Part shown: positions 35,467 to 43,855 of the stretch, in pieces
Position numbering within the stretch: position 1 is the first letter of the stretch
How the letters are laid out: every line of letters begins with the position of its first letter
Assembly: GCF_003952485.1 (NCBI RefSeq)
Contig: NZ_CP034447.1
Span: forward strand, 992,001-1,056,000
DNA from: Mesorhizobium sp. M1E.F.Ca.ET.045.02.1.1
GTDB taxonomy: Bacteria > Pseudomonadota > Alphaproteobacteria > Rhizobiales > Rhizobiaceae
DNA length: 64,000 nucleotides
Reading direction: 5' to 3'
Notes under the pieces: model-generated
Told to the model about the DNA's origin: nothing
Seen by the model: only the letters and a program-made list of their open reading frames with translations
Database searches by the model: none
Position numbers and translations under genes: made by a program

Positions 35467-36732
35467 TCAATGAGCCGGCAAATGAACCGTGAACGCCGCG
35501 CCCTTGCCGACTTCCGACTTGATCGACAGCCTTGCATTGTGACGGGTCAATATATGCTTGACGATCGAAAGGCCAAGGCCGGTGCCTTTCTGGGTCCGGC
35601 TGTTTTCCACATCGACGCGGTAGAAGCGCTCCGTGATGCGGGGAATATGTTCCTCGGCAATGCCGGGGCCATAGTCTCTTATGGTGACGTCGATGCCTGC
35701 GTCCGGGCCGTCCTCGCTGCCGGCGATGGAGACTGTAACATGTCCGCCCGACTGGCCGTATTTGCAGGCATTCTCCAGGAGATTCTCGAAAACCTGGAAC
35801 AGCTCGTCGCGGTCGCCGGGCACGGAAATCGGGCCATCGATGAAGTCCCTTTCGATGACGAGACCGTTCTCGCTGGCCAGGGGTCCGAGCGAATCGATGA
35901 CGCTGTCGATGGTCTGGCGAAGGTCGACCTCGGTTCCCGGCTTCAGATAGGGTTTCATCTCCAGCCGCGACAGCGACAGCAGGTCGTCGATCAGGCGCGC
36001 CATGCGGCCCGTCTGGTTCTGCATGATCTGCAGGAACTGGTCGCGCGCCGCCGGATCATTGCGCGCCGGGCCGCGCAATGTCTCGATGAAGCCGGCGATC
36101 GAGGCGAGCGGCGTGCGCAGCTCGTGGCTGGCATTGGCGATGAAGTCGGCGCGCATGCGGTCGATGCGGCGCGCTTCGCTCTGATCCTTGAACACCAGCA
36201 CATAGAGGTCGGTGGCATGGCCGACCGAGGACGCGCTCACCCGGTATGTCCGCTCCACGGGGAGCTTTTCGGTGTAGTCGACGACGTCGGACGCAACGGT
36301 TCCCGAGACGATGCCGTCCAGCAAGGCCTGCATTTCCGGCGCGCGGAATTTGAGCGACAGCGACATGCCGGGCGCCAGCCCGCCGAAGGCGGCGAAGGCA
36401 GCCGCATTGGCGTGAACGATGGTGGCGGCGTGGTCGAAGATGATCAGCGGATCGGCCACGGCCGCCGCAAGATATTCGCCGGAGAGCCGCTGCAGGCCGC
36501 CAGCCTCGATCGCCGCCGCGACGTCGGCGGACTGTCGTTCGGCATCGGCGGGCAGCATTGCGGCTGCGACCAGTAAGATCACGGCCAGCAGCGGCACATA
36601 GACCGAGATGCCGCCGAAAGCATGGACGGCGAAGATCGCGACGACGGCCGCGGCCAGCAACCAGCGGCGGCGGCGCAGCCGGGCGACGATGGCTTCCATC
36701 GCGCCTTTTCGCTCTGCGCCCGTATCGACCAT
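35467..36732 (-). CDS. phoR: Phosphate regulon sensor kinase PhoR
   Basis: 421 residues. Two N-terminal membrane segments (residues about 23-62) precede a PAS-like region (VADPLIIFDHAATIVHANAAAFAAFG). HisKA has the H-box FIANASHELRTPLASIAGFIETLRG, and the catalytic domain has NLLENACKYG, IRDYGPGIAEEHIPRITERFYR and GTGLGLSIVKHIL. This order is that of PhoR, which phosphorylates PhoB under phosphate starvation. The gene is divergent from ppk2 (194 bases between starts), suggesting joint phosphate control. phoU follows directly. Confidence 0.93.
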   Translation of the reverse strand: MVDTGAERKGAMEAIVARLRRRRWLLAAAVVAIFAVHAFGGISVYVPLLAVILLVAAAMLPADAERQSADVAAAIEAGGLQRLSGEYLAAAVADPLIIFDHAATIVHANAAAFAAFGGLAPGMSLSLKFRAPEMQALLDGIVSGTVASDVVDYTEKLPVERTYRVSASSVGHATDLYVLVFKDQSEARRIDRMRADFIANASHELRTPLASIAGFIETLRGPARNDPAARDQFLQIMQNQTGRMARLIDDLLSLSRLEMKPYLKPGTEVDLRQTIDSVIDSLGPLASENGLVIERDFIDGPISVPGDRDELFQVFENLLENACKYGQSGGHVTVSIAGSEDGPDAGIDVTIRDYGPGIAEEHIPRITERFYRVDVENSRTQKGTGLGLSIVKHILTRHNARLSIKSEVGKGAAFTVHLPAH

Positions 36733-36780
36733 GCGCTACCCCCGGTTAGCCGGCCAGCGGATATCGCCTTTGACCAGCCT

Positions 36781-36830
36781 TGCGCATGGCCCTGAAAATC
36801 GGGATCGATTTTCGCAATGGTTCATGCGCA
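36781..36830. repeat. Nested inverted repeat between phoR and ppk2
   Basis: Outer arms TGCGCATG and CATGCGCA enclose GAAAATCG...CGATTTTC. This composition is common in Mesorhizobium intergenic elements. It lies in the divergent promoter region, so it could affect both genes. Confidence 0.6.
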
Positions 36831-36926
36831 AAATCAACATGCTACGGCGTCATTGCGTCCGGACGGACACGCGGCGTCGCAGAGGCTCCATAGCATGAGT
36901 CCGCAAGCCGGAAAGGGTTCGTCTCG

Positions 36927-37832
36927 ATGAAAAAAGCCAAGGAACAAGCCGAAACGGCGCCTGCCTCAGGACCGATCAAGATCAAGATCGGCGGCAAGGA
37001 CCGCGAGTTCGACATCGACAACCCGGTGCTTCCGGACTGGATCGAGGCCAACAAGCTCACCGCCGGCGGCTATCCTTACGACAAGAAGATGAACAGCGAG
37101 GACTACGATAAGGAGCTCGAGTGCCTTCAGATCGAGCTGGTCAAGGCGCAGACCTGGCTGCAGGCTACGGGCAAGCGGGTGATGGCGCTGTTCGAGGGAC
37201 GCGACGCGGCCGGCAAGGGCGGCACGATCTTCGTGCTGCGGCAGTACATGAACCCGCGCACGGCGCGCAACGTGGCGCTGACCAAGCCGACGCCGACGGA
37301 GCTTGGGCAGTGGTATTACCAGCGCTATGTCGATCATTTCCCGACCTCCGGCGAGTTCGTCACCTTCGACCGTTCCTGGTACAACCGCGCCGGCGTCGAG
37401 CCGGTCATGGGGTTCTGCACGCCGCAGCAGTGCGAGAAATTCCTCGACGAGACGCCGCATTTCGAGCGCATGATCTGCAACGAGGGCATCCACTTCTTCA
37501 AATTCTGGCTGAACATCGGCCGCGAGACGCAGCTCGAACGGTTCCATGATCGCCGCTGGTCGCCATTGAGGAACTGGAAGTTCTCGCCGATCGACATCGC
37601 CGGCATCAACAAATGGGACGACTACACCGAGGCGCGCGACCGGATGGTCGAGCGCACCCACAAGGAGTTCGCGCCCTGGATCGTCGTGCGCGCCAACGAC
37701 AAGCGCCGCGCGCGGCTTGCCGTCATCCAGCGGATCCTGTTGTCGCTGCCTTATGACGGGCGCGATCTCGATGCCATCGGCAAGCAGGACAAGAAGATCA
37801 TCGGCGAAGGGCCGTCGTTCCTGGAGAAATAA
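36927..37832 (+). CDS. ppk2: Polyphosphate kinase 2
   Basis: 301 residues, a single-domain PPK2. Walker A is [13 protein letters not shown], the lid region contains [17 protein letters not shown], and the C-terminus has [35 protein letters not shown]2 transfers phosphate between polyphosphate and nucleoside di- or monophosphates. The preference cannot be told reliably from sequence; the length fits class I (NDP to NTP). It is divergent from phoR, which is suggestive of phosphate-dependent expression, though no clear Pho box was found. A strong terminator follows. Confidence 0.95.
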   Translation: MKKAKEQAETAPASGPIKIKIGGKDREFDIDNPVLPDWIEANKLTAGGYPYDKKMNSEDYDKELECLQIELVKAQTWLQATGKRVMALFEGRDAAGKGGTIFVLRQYMNPRTARNVALTKPTPTELGQWYYQRYVDHFPTSGEFVTFDRSWYNRAGVEPVMGFCTPQQCEKFLDETPHFERMICNEGIHFFKFWLNIGRETQLERFHDRRWSPLRNWKFSPIDIAGINKWDDYTEARDRMVERTHKEFAPWIVVRANDKRRARLAVIQRILLSLPYDGRDLDAIGKQDKKIIGEGPSFLEK

Positions 37833-37857
37833 CTTTACCGGCGCCCGCCAAACGTTA

Positions 37858-37898
37858 CAGCGCCGCGCATCTTTGGGGTGCGCGGCGCTGAGCTTTTT
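37858..37898 (+). terminator. Intrinsic terminator after ppk2
   Basis: A 12-bp stem with arms CAGCGCCGCGCA and TGCGCGGCGCTG is followed by AGCTTTTT. It lies between ppk2 and the convergent crotonase gene. Confidence 0.88.
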
Positions 37899-37908
37899 AC
37901 GAGAGTGC

Positions 37909-38655
37909 TCAGGCGGCCAGGCGGGCGATCCGCTGCAGCCGCTTCAGCGTTGCGTCGTCCTGGAGCGCCTGCTGGAACAGCGATATCTCATGGTCGATGC
38001 GGTCGCACAGAACGTCCGTATCGCCCTTGAGCAGACCGCGCGTCTGCAGCAGCGCGGCAACCGGCTTCTTGGCGAGCTGCCTTGCCCGCGCCAGGGCCAT
38101 CTCCTCCGCGCTGCCTTCCACGATCTCGCCGACAAGGCCAAGCGCCTTGGCGTCCTCGACGCCCAGCGTGTCGCCCAGGCAGAAGAACCGGAAGGCGCCG
38201 GCATAGCCGAGCTTCTGAGGCGCCAGGATGCTGGTCGCGGCATCCGGCACGAGGCCGAAATCGACGAAGGGCACCCTGAAAGTGCTGCCCCTCGAAGCAA
38301 TCACCATGTCGCAGTGGAACAGAATGGTGCAGCCGACACCGACGGCATCCCCGTCCACGCAGGCAAGGACGGGCTTGGGGAACGTCGCCAGCATGCGGAA
38401 CATGTCGGTGACGGCGGCGATGAGCTGCTTGTGCTTGGTGGCGTCGAGGAACTCCGAGAAGTCGCCGCCAAGGCAGAAGCAGCCGGCGAGGCCGCGCAGC
38501 ACGACCACGCGGACGTCGTCATTGACGGCGGCCTCGTGGAAGGTCCGGGCGAGGCTCGCATAGGCATGCCTGTCCAGCACCGGCCGGCCGTCATGCGAGG
38601 ACACCGTGACGACCAGCGTGTGGCCGCGCAGTTCCGGTTCGGGATGGAAGCTCAT
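37909..38655 (-). CDS. Crotonase-family protein linked to AHL synthase
   Basis: 248 residues from the ATG at 38655, which has GGGAGGTGG upstream. The crotonase fold is clear: VRVVVLRGLAGCFCLGGDFSEFLDA (oxyanion loop with GGDFSE), KPVLACVDGDAVGVGCTILFHCDMVIAS, FRVPFVDFGLVPDAATSILAPQKLG. It lies 11 bases after luxI on the same strand. In Mesorhizobium japonicum a gene linked to the R1-I1 synthase takes part in making the doubly unsaturated signal; this crotonase is the natural counterpart, introducing or moving double bonds in the acyl-CoA. The reaction is inferred from family and position. Confidence 0.88.
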   Translation of the reverse strand: MSFHPEPELRGHTLVVTVSSHDGRPVLDRHAYASLARTFHEAAVNDDVRVVVLRGLAGCFCLGGDFSEFLDATKHKQLIAAVTDMFRMLATFPKPVLACVDGDAVGVGCTILFHCDMVIASRGSTFRVPFVDFGLVPDAATSILAPQKLGYAGAFRFFCLGDTLGVEDAKALGLVGEIVEGSAEEMALARARQLAKKPVAALLQTRGLLKGDTDVLCDRIDHEISLFQQALQDDATLKRLQRIARLAA

Positions 38656-38666
38656 GACCACCTCCC

Positions 38667-39305
38667 TCACGAAGCCTGCCGCAATCCGAGCTGGCCGGGA
38701 TAGCCCCTGTTCAGCACCGGCAGGAAGTGATTGCGGCGCTGGCGCACCACATTCAGCGTGTGCTCGGTGAAGGTGAGCAGCGTCGCCACGACCTGCTGGT
38801 TGCCATAGGTGCGCTGGTAGCCGAGCGGCGTCGCCAGGAAGTGCAGCTGCAGCGCCCGCAGCACCCACATCGGTTCGAATTCGATGATGACCTGGTTGAC
38901 GCCGCGCTTGAGGCCCCATTCGACGAAGCCGGCGATCAGCTCGGTGCCGACCGTCGAAACCCCGCGCTTCCCGTCGCGAAAGCCCGGCGCCACGGCATAG
39001 CGGGTAAGCTCCCAGACATTTGGCCCCGACGGGGGCGTCCCTTCATAGAGATCCGACAGGACGTCGGTCAGAAGATGCGCCCGCGTCGTCGGCAGCATGC
39101 GCTGGTAGCCGGCGAGTTCGCCGTTGCGGATGACAAGGTGATGTTCGGCCTCCTCATGGTCGAACTGGTCGATCTCGAGGCCGTCCGGGCGATCGAGATC
39201 GGTCCATCCCATCTCCTCGACGAAGATCCTGTGGCGCAGGCGATGGACCGCTTCCCAAAGGTCGGGACGCTCCATCAATTCCTGAGTGGTAAGGGAAAAA
39301 AGCAT
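38667..39305 (-). CDS. Acyl-homoserine-lactone synthase, LuxI family
   Basis: 212 residues from the ATG at 39305, with AGGAGA upstream. The conserved LuxI residues are present: RHRIFVEEMGW (Arg, Phe and Trp), the acidic pair in GLEIDQFDHEEAEH, YQRMLPTTRAHLL and WELTRYAVAPGFRD with the catalytic Glu/Arg region. The sequence resembles acyl-CoA-type synthases more than classical acyl-ACP enzymes by its adjacent crotonase; this is an inference. It matches the conserved R1-I1 circuit of Mesorhizobium, whose signal is N-[(2E,4E)-2,4-dodecadienoyl] homoserine lactone. The upstream region is a tandem duplication with palindromic lux-box candidates. Confidence 0.93.
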   Translation of the reverse strand: MLFSLTTQELMERPDLWEAVHRLRHRIFVEEMGWTDLDRPDGLEIDQFDHEEAEHHLVIRNGELAGYQRMLPTTRAHLLTDVLSDLYEGTPPSGPNVWELTRYAVAPGFRDGKRGVSTVGTELIAGFVEWGLKRGVNQVIIEFEPMWVLRALQLHFLATPLGYQRTYGNQQVVATLLTFTEHTLNVVRQRRNHFLPVLNRGYPGQLGLRQAS

Positions 39306-39358
39306 TAGCCGTCTCCTGGGCTTAAGAGGAAGATACGGCCGGGCTTTCCCGAAAATAT

Positions 39359-39372
39359 TACGCGATCGCGTA
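39359..39372. promoter_or_regulatory. Lux-box candidate upstream of luxI
   Basis: TACGCGATCGCGTA is a perfect 14-bp palindrome 54 bases before the luxI start, a suitable place for LuxR binding. The duplicated block has a degenerate version, TGCGTGCTGGCGCA, at 39535-39548. Confidence 0.55.
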
Positions 39373-39405
39373 GGCAAGAATTTCTAGGCCAGCACGGCCG
39401 ACCTG

Positions 39406-39484
39406 GCTAATATAGCCTCGCCTAATGGCGTCCGCGACAGCTTGGACCCGTTGGCGGCACCGAGTTTGCTTTTGCGTTAAGAAA
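39406..39484 (-). pseudogene. Remnant of a duplicated luxR 3' end
   Basis: The minus strand reads KSKLGAAN in line with the luxR C-terminus and later matches GGCTATATTAGC at the end, but the frame between is broken by substitutions and small indels and the stop codon is lost. It is the coding part of copy A of the tandem duplication. Confidence 0.8.
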
Positions 39485-39578
39485 GCATTAGCCGTCTCCC
39501 GGAAGGAGATACGGCCGGGCTTTCCCGAAAATGTTGCGTGCTGGCGCAGGCAAGCATTTCCAGGCCGAAACGACCAGC

Positions 39579-40310
39579 CTAGCTAATATAGCCACGCCTG
39601 ATCGCCTCGGCGACTGCCTGCACACGATTGGCGGCGCCGAGTTTGCTTTTGGCGTTAAGAAGGTGTTTCTCGGAGGTGTGCTCCGAGATGCCGAGGATCT
39701 GCGAGATTTCCCACTCGGACTTGCCGACCGCGGCCCATTGCAGGCACTCGCGCTCGCGCGGCGTCAATTCTATGTGATCGATGACCTTGCCGGCCATCGT
39801 ATGAAGCTGCATGGCACGGCCGACGGCGTAGGTCGACACCAGCGAGACCATCCCGAACTCGGCTTCCGACAGCTCGACGGACTCGCCGCCCAACGAGACC
39901 ATGACGATCTGGCCGTCGAGCGTGACCAACGGGAAGGCGAGACCATCGCGCAGCTTGAACTCGCGGGCATCGCCCATGACCTCGTCGCTGCTCTTGTCGA
40001 TGATGATGGCCTGCGAGGCCTCCCGCCACTGGAACGGGGCCTGCAATTGCTTCATGTGGCTGACGACTGGATCATGGTCGACATAGTTGCGCGCCACGTA
40101 GCGCTCCAGCCACTCGCCCGGCCAGTCACAGAGAAGCACATGATCTTTCTGCTGGCCGCGCGGCGTGCCGGGCTGCGGCACGGTTCCGGCCATCAGCGCC
40201 GTCAGCCCGAATTTCGAGGTGACGCCGAGCAGCCGCTCGCACACCGCCGCGGCAGTGTTGGCGCGTTGCAATTGGTCTATGTATTCCAGAGTTCTATCGA
40301 ACATGCTCAT
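39579..40310 (-). CDS. LuxR-family quorum-sensing regulator
   Basis: 243 residues from the ATG at 40310 (MSMFDRTLEYIDQL). The N-terminal autoinducer-binding domain includes CDWPGEWLERYVARNYVDHDPVV (W, Y and D contacts of the signal pocket) and APFQWREA. The C-terminal helix-turn-helix reads LTPRERECLQWAAVGKSEWEISQILGISEHTSEKHLLNAKSKLGAANRVQAVAEAIRRGYI. It is upstream of luxI on the same strand, with 273 bases between, and probably activates luxI-crotonase on binding the diunsaturated signal. The last 27 codons are duplicated downstream. Confidence 0.93.
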   Translation of the reverse strand: MSMFDRTLEYIDQLQRANTAAAVCERLLGVTSKFGLTALMAGTVPQPGTPRGQQKDHVLLCDWPGEWLERYVARNYVDHDPVVSHMKQLQAPFQWREASQAIIIDKSSDEVMGDAREFKLRDGLAFPLVTLDGQIVMVSLGGESVELSEAEFGMVSLVSTYAVGRAMQLHTMAGKVIDHIELTPRERECLQWAAVGKSEWEISQILGISEHTSEKHLLNAKSKLGAANRVQAVAEAIRRGYIS

Positions 40311-40538
40311 CGCAACATCTACCCCATGTTGCTTTTGCTTCATGACCGACGGTAGATGCCCGAACCACCCTTCGCCATCAACCCCCGCATCGCAAGCTTT
40401 TTCGTGACGCCGGTGACCTCCCCCGTTGCCGGCGCGCATGCTGCCACTTGCAGATGTGCTAAACCATACGCCGAATTCGCCCGTTTGAAATCAAAAACCG
40501 TTGTGCCTGCACTGTTTTCGTACGAAAAGCCAAGGAAC

Positions 40539-41411
40539 ATGACTGGGCGGAACCTTATCGTGACTTTCCGGTGGATATTTCTAGCCCTGATCTCGGCGCT
40601 GATCGGGGGGACGCCGCTTGCCGGCGCGACTCAGGCCGCGGAGCCGAAGGTGCCGGTGCTGTGGGACGCCAAGGAACGACTGCCCAAGCCCGACCTTTCC
40701 GCGCTGCCGCGATTGAGATTCCTCACCACCACCGATTTTCCGCCGTTCAACTTCCTCGACGGCGCCGGCCGGCTGTCGGGCTTCCATATCGACCTGGCGC
40801 GGGCGATCTGCGCGGAACTCGGCATCGTCGAGAAATGTCAGATCCAGGCGCTGCCCTGGAACGAGTTGGAAGGCGCGCTGCAGAAGGGCGAAGGCGAGGC
40901 GATCATCGCCGGCATCGCGGCGACGCCGGAAAGCCGCGAGAAATATGCCTTCTCGCGTTCGTACCTGCAGTTTCCGGCGCGCTTCATCATGCCGAAGGCC
41001 AAGGCCTTCACCGAGCCGATCCTCGACAAGCTGCGCAGCAAGCGGGTCGGCGTCATGGCAGGCTCGGCGCATGAGAAGATGCTGCGCGACTATTTCAGCA
41101 CAGTGCAGGTGGTGCCCTTCGACAAGCCCGAGGACCTCTACGCCGACCTCAAGGCCGGCAAGATCGATGCCGCCTTCGGCGACGGCATGCGCTTTGCCTT
41201 CTGGCTGGGCGGCTCGAATGCCGCCGGTTGCTGCCGCTTCGCCGGCGGGCCGTATCTGGCGCCGGAATATCTGGGCTCGGGCATGGCGATCGCCACCAGG
41301 GCGGGCGACCCGGCGCTGGCGGCAGCGTTCGACTATGCGCTGCAGGAAATCTCGATCAAAGGCATCTTCGCCGAGTTCTACCTGCGCTATTTCCCGGTGA
41401 GCTTCTTCTGA
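40539..41411 (+). CDS. Periplasmic solute-binding protein, family 3
   Basis: 290 residues from the ATG at 40539. A signal segment (WIFLALISALIGGTPLAGATQA) is cleaved before AEPKVP. The mature part has FLTTTDFPPFNFLDGAGRLSGFHIDLARAICAELG, LPWNELEGALQKGEGEAIIAGIAATPESREKYAFSRSY and VGVMAGSAHEKMLRDYF, the core of SBP family 3. The DD-type residues binding the amino-acid alpha group are mostly kept. No transporter genes are adjacent, so this may be an orphan receptor. The gene is divergent from luxR, with 228 bases between. Confidence 0.88.
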   Translation: MTGRNLIVTFRWIFLALISALIGGTPLAGATQAAEPKVPVLWDAKERLPKPDLSALPRLRFLTTTDFPPFNFLDGAGRLSGFHIDLARAICAELGIVEKCQIQALPWNELEGALQKGEGEAIIAGIAATPESREKYAFSRSYLQFPARFIMPKAKAFTEPILDKLRSKRVGVMAGSAHEKMLRDYFSTVQVVPFDKPEDLYADLKAGKIDAAFGDGMRFAFWLGGSNAAGCCRFAGGPYLAPEYLGSGMAIATRAGDPALAAAFDYALQEISIKGIFAEFYLRYFPVSFF

Positions 41412-41633
41412 GGGCTGCCGATATTCAGGTGAGGCCGGCCTGCAAGTAGCGAGTTCCTACGCTTCCGGCCTTCGCCGGTCGAAGCACTTAGGAGCGGCGT
41501 GGCAGTTAAATTAAGGCTACAGCCGGTAGGCCGGTGCTCACGTACTTCAAGTACGCTCCACTCCGGTTCTCGGAACCCACTACTTTCGGCTCGGCCTGAC
41601 CTGAATCTCAGTAGCCCTCGGTCCGTGCCAATA
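41412..41633. repeat. Intergenic element bounded by TTCAGGT/ACCTGAA inverted repeats
   Basis: The arms TTCAGGTGAGGCCG (41424-41437) and CGGCCTGACCTGAA (41592-41605) match at 13 of 14 positions, bounding about 180 bases without a gene. A short palindrome (GTACTTCAAGTAC) is inside. The size and ends suggest a miniature repeat element; no target duplication was seen. Confidence 0.6.
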
Positions 41634-42047
41634 TCAGGTCAGCGTACGCAGGCGCGCCTTCGCCGCGCGCGCTATAGCCGCAACGGTCAATGTGTCGAGG
41701 TCGAGCTTGAGGCGGATGAGCTGCAGCACCCGCACCTCTTCCATGCGCATTTCGAGATCGACGGCGGCCACTTCGAAAGCGGCCGCATAGGCGGTATCGC
41801 GGAGCCGCTCCGGCAATGTCTCGGCGACACGCGCAAGCACGCCTTCCAGCCCAGCCTCGTCATTCAGCGCCTTCTGGCATTCCTGCGCCACCGCGACCAG
41901 CCTGTCCTGGTTGAAATCGATGAACACCGGCCACGAGCGGACGACGTCGCCGATCCGCGCCAGCTCGACATCGGTCATGTCGCGGTCCGAAGCCGAGGTG
42001 ATGACCATCAGGTAGATCATGGCTTCGTGCGGCGTCAGTGAACGCAT
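41634..42047 (-). CDS. TerB-like protein
   Basis: 137 residues, all helical. The sequence LTPHEAMIYLMVITSASDRDMTDVELARIGDVVRSWPVF, followed by LNDEAGLEGVLARVAETLPERLRDTAYAAAFEVAAVD, fits the TerB/TerB-like fold that has acidic metal-binding loops (D in DRDMTD, E in DVELARI). Such proteins are named for tellurite resistance, but in rhizobia stand alone and their role is unknown. No ter cluster genes are near. Divergent from lysS. Confidence 0.85.
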   Translation of the reverse strand: MRSLTPHEAMIYLMVITSASDRDMTDVELARIGDVVRSWPVFIDFNQDRLVAVAQECQKALNDEAGLEGVLARVAETLPERLRDTAYAAAFEVAAVDLEMRMEEVRVLQLIRLKLDLDTLTVAAIARAAKARLRTLT

Positions 42048-42205
42048 TCAAAACTCCTCGATATTGGTGCCCTCAACGTAGGGGCCTCGTTGTGGCGCCG
42101 CAAGGAAAACCGCCGCAAATCGTTGACGCTCCGGCCCGTCGCGCCTAGAGACCGGTTTGAAAAATCTTTGGTGCCGCCAAGCCGGCACATGAGCTGGAAA
42201 GTGAC

Positions 42206-43855
42206 ATGACGGGATCAAACATCATCGATCTCAATCCCGAGATGCTTGCGGCTACCGCCGAAAGCAAGGCGTGGCCGTTCGAGGAAGCCAAGAAGATCAT
42301 TGCGCGCTACAAGGACAAGGATTTCCCCGAGACCGTCCTGTTCGAAACCGGCTACGGCCCGTCCGGCCTGCCGCATATCGGCACCTTCGGCGAGGTGGCG
42401 CGCACCACGATGGTGCGGCACGCCTTCCGAGTGCTGACCGGGGACAAGGTCAAGACCAAGCTGCTCTGCTTCTCCGACGACATGGACGGGATGCGCAAGA
42501 TCCCCGACAACGTGCCGGATCGCGCAGCGCTCGAGCCCTATCTGCACAAGCCGCTGACCGCAGTGCCCAATCCATTCGGCGGCGACTATGCGAGCTTCGC
42601 CGACCACAACAACGCGATGCTTTGCCGCTTCCTCGACACGTTCGGCTTCGACTACGAATTCGCCAGCGCAACCCAGTATTACAAGTCCGGCCGCTTCGAC
42701 GAAGTGCTGCTGCGCGCCGCCGAGCGCTATGACGAGATCATGGCGGTGATGCTGCCGACGCTTGGGCCGGAGCGTCAGGCGACCTACAGCCCGTTCCTGC
42801 CGATCTCGCCGAAGAGCGGACGCGTGCTCTACGTGCCGATGAAGCATGTCGATGCCAAGGCCGGCACGATCACCTTCGACGACGAAGGCTCCGAGACCAC
42901 GCTGCCGGTCACCGGCGGCAAGGTGAAGCTGCAGTGGAAGCCGGATTTCGGCATGCGCTGGGCTGCGCTCGGCGTCGATTTCGAGATGTTCGGCAAGGAC
43001 CACCAGACCAACGCGGCGATCTACGACCGCATCTGCAACATCCTTGGCGGCCGCGCGCCCGAGCATTTCGTCTACGAGCTGTTCCTCGACGAGAACGGCC
43101 AGAAGATCTCGAAGTCGAAGGGCAACGGTCTCACCATCGACGAGTGGCTGACCTACGCGCCGACCGAGAGCCTCGGCCTCTACATGTATCAGCGGCCGCG
43201 GCAGGCCAAGAAGCTTTATTTCGACGTCATCCCGAAAGCGGTCGACGAATACTACGCCTTCCTGTCCGCCTATCCGCGGCAGGACTGGAAGGAACGGCTC
43301 GGCAACCCGGTCTGGCACATGCATGACGGCAACCCGCCGGCGATCGACCTGCCGGTGCCCTTCGCGCTGCTGCTCAATCTGGTCAGCGCCTCCAACGCGC
43401 ATGACAAGGCGGTGCTGTGGGGCTTCATCTCGCGCCATGCCCCCGGCGTGACGCCGAGGACGCACCCGGAGCTCGACCGGCTGACCGGCTATGCGATCCG
43501 CTACTTCGACGACTTCGTGAAGCCGACCAAGGTCTATCGTGCCGCCGACGACGTGGAGCGCGAGGCGCTGGCGAAGCTGTCGGAGGCGCTCGGCGCGCTC
43601 CCGCAAGGCGCTGACGGCGAGGCGATCCAGAACGCGGCGCTCAACGTCGCGCGGCGGATCGAGCGCTATCAGGACCATTCCAAGCAGAGCCCGGAAGGCG
43701 GCCCCGGCGTGTCGGTCGCCTTCTTCCAGATGATCTACCAGGTGCTGATCGGACAGGAACGCGGACCGCGCTTCGGCTCCTTCGCGGCGCTTTACGGCAT
43801 CGCCGAGACGCGCGCGCTTATTGAGCGGGCGCTGGCTGGTCAGTTGGCGGCATAA
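42206..43855 (+). CDS. lysS: Class I lysyl-tRNA synthetase
   Basis: 549 residues. The HIGH motif appears as [21 protein letters not shown] and the KMSKS motif as [12 protein letters not shown], both belonging to the class I (archaeal type, LysK) enzyme and not to the class II enzyme of most bacteria. It charges tRNA-Lys with lysine. Alphaproteobacteria and spirochaetes usually have this form. The helical C-terminal part ([23 protein letters not shown] region) is complete. The gene ends inside the next, convergent gene by 38 bases, an unusual but small overlap. Confidence 0.95.
   Translation: MTGSNIIDLNPEMLAATAESKAWPFEEAKKIIARYKDKDFPETVLFETGYGPSGLPHIGTFGEVARTTMVRHAFRVLTGDKVKTKLLCFSDDMDGMRKIPDNVPDRAALEPYLHKPLTAVPNPFGGDYASFADHNNAMLCRFLDTFGFDYEFASATQYYKSGRFDEVLLRAAERYDEIMAVMLPTLGPERQATYSPFLPISPKSGRVLYVPMKHVDAKAGTITFDDEGSETTLPVTGGKVKLQWKPDFGMRWAALGVDFEMFGKDHQTNAAIYDRICNILGGRAPEHFVYELFLDENGQKISKSKGNGLTIDEWLTYAPTESLGLYMYQRPRQAKKLYFDVIPKAVDEYYAFLSAYPRQDWKERLGNPVWHMHDGNPPAIDLPVPFALLLNLVSASNAHDKAVLWGFISRHAPGVTPRTHPELDRLTGYAIRYFDDFVKPTKVYRAADDVEREALAKLSEALGALPQGADGEAIQNAALNVARRIERYQDHSKQSPEGGPGVSVAFFQMIYQVLIGQERGPRFGSFAALYGIAETRALIERALAGQLAA

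Larger units (their letters stand above)
39302..39662. repeat. Tandem duplication of the luxR-tail/luxI-leader block
   Basis: Copy A (39302-39484, 183 bp) and copy B (39485-39662, 178 bp) align along their whole length. Each contains the luxI ribosome-binding site and start (GGAGACGGCTAATGCTTT read on the minus strand), the CCCGAAAAT promoter part, a palindromic box, and the end of luxR. Copy B is joined to the working luxR; copy A to the working luxI. Confidence 0.9.
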
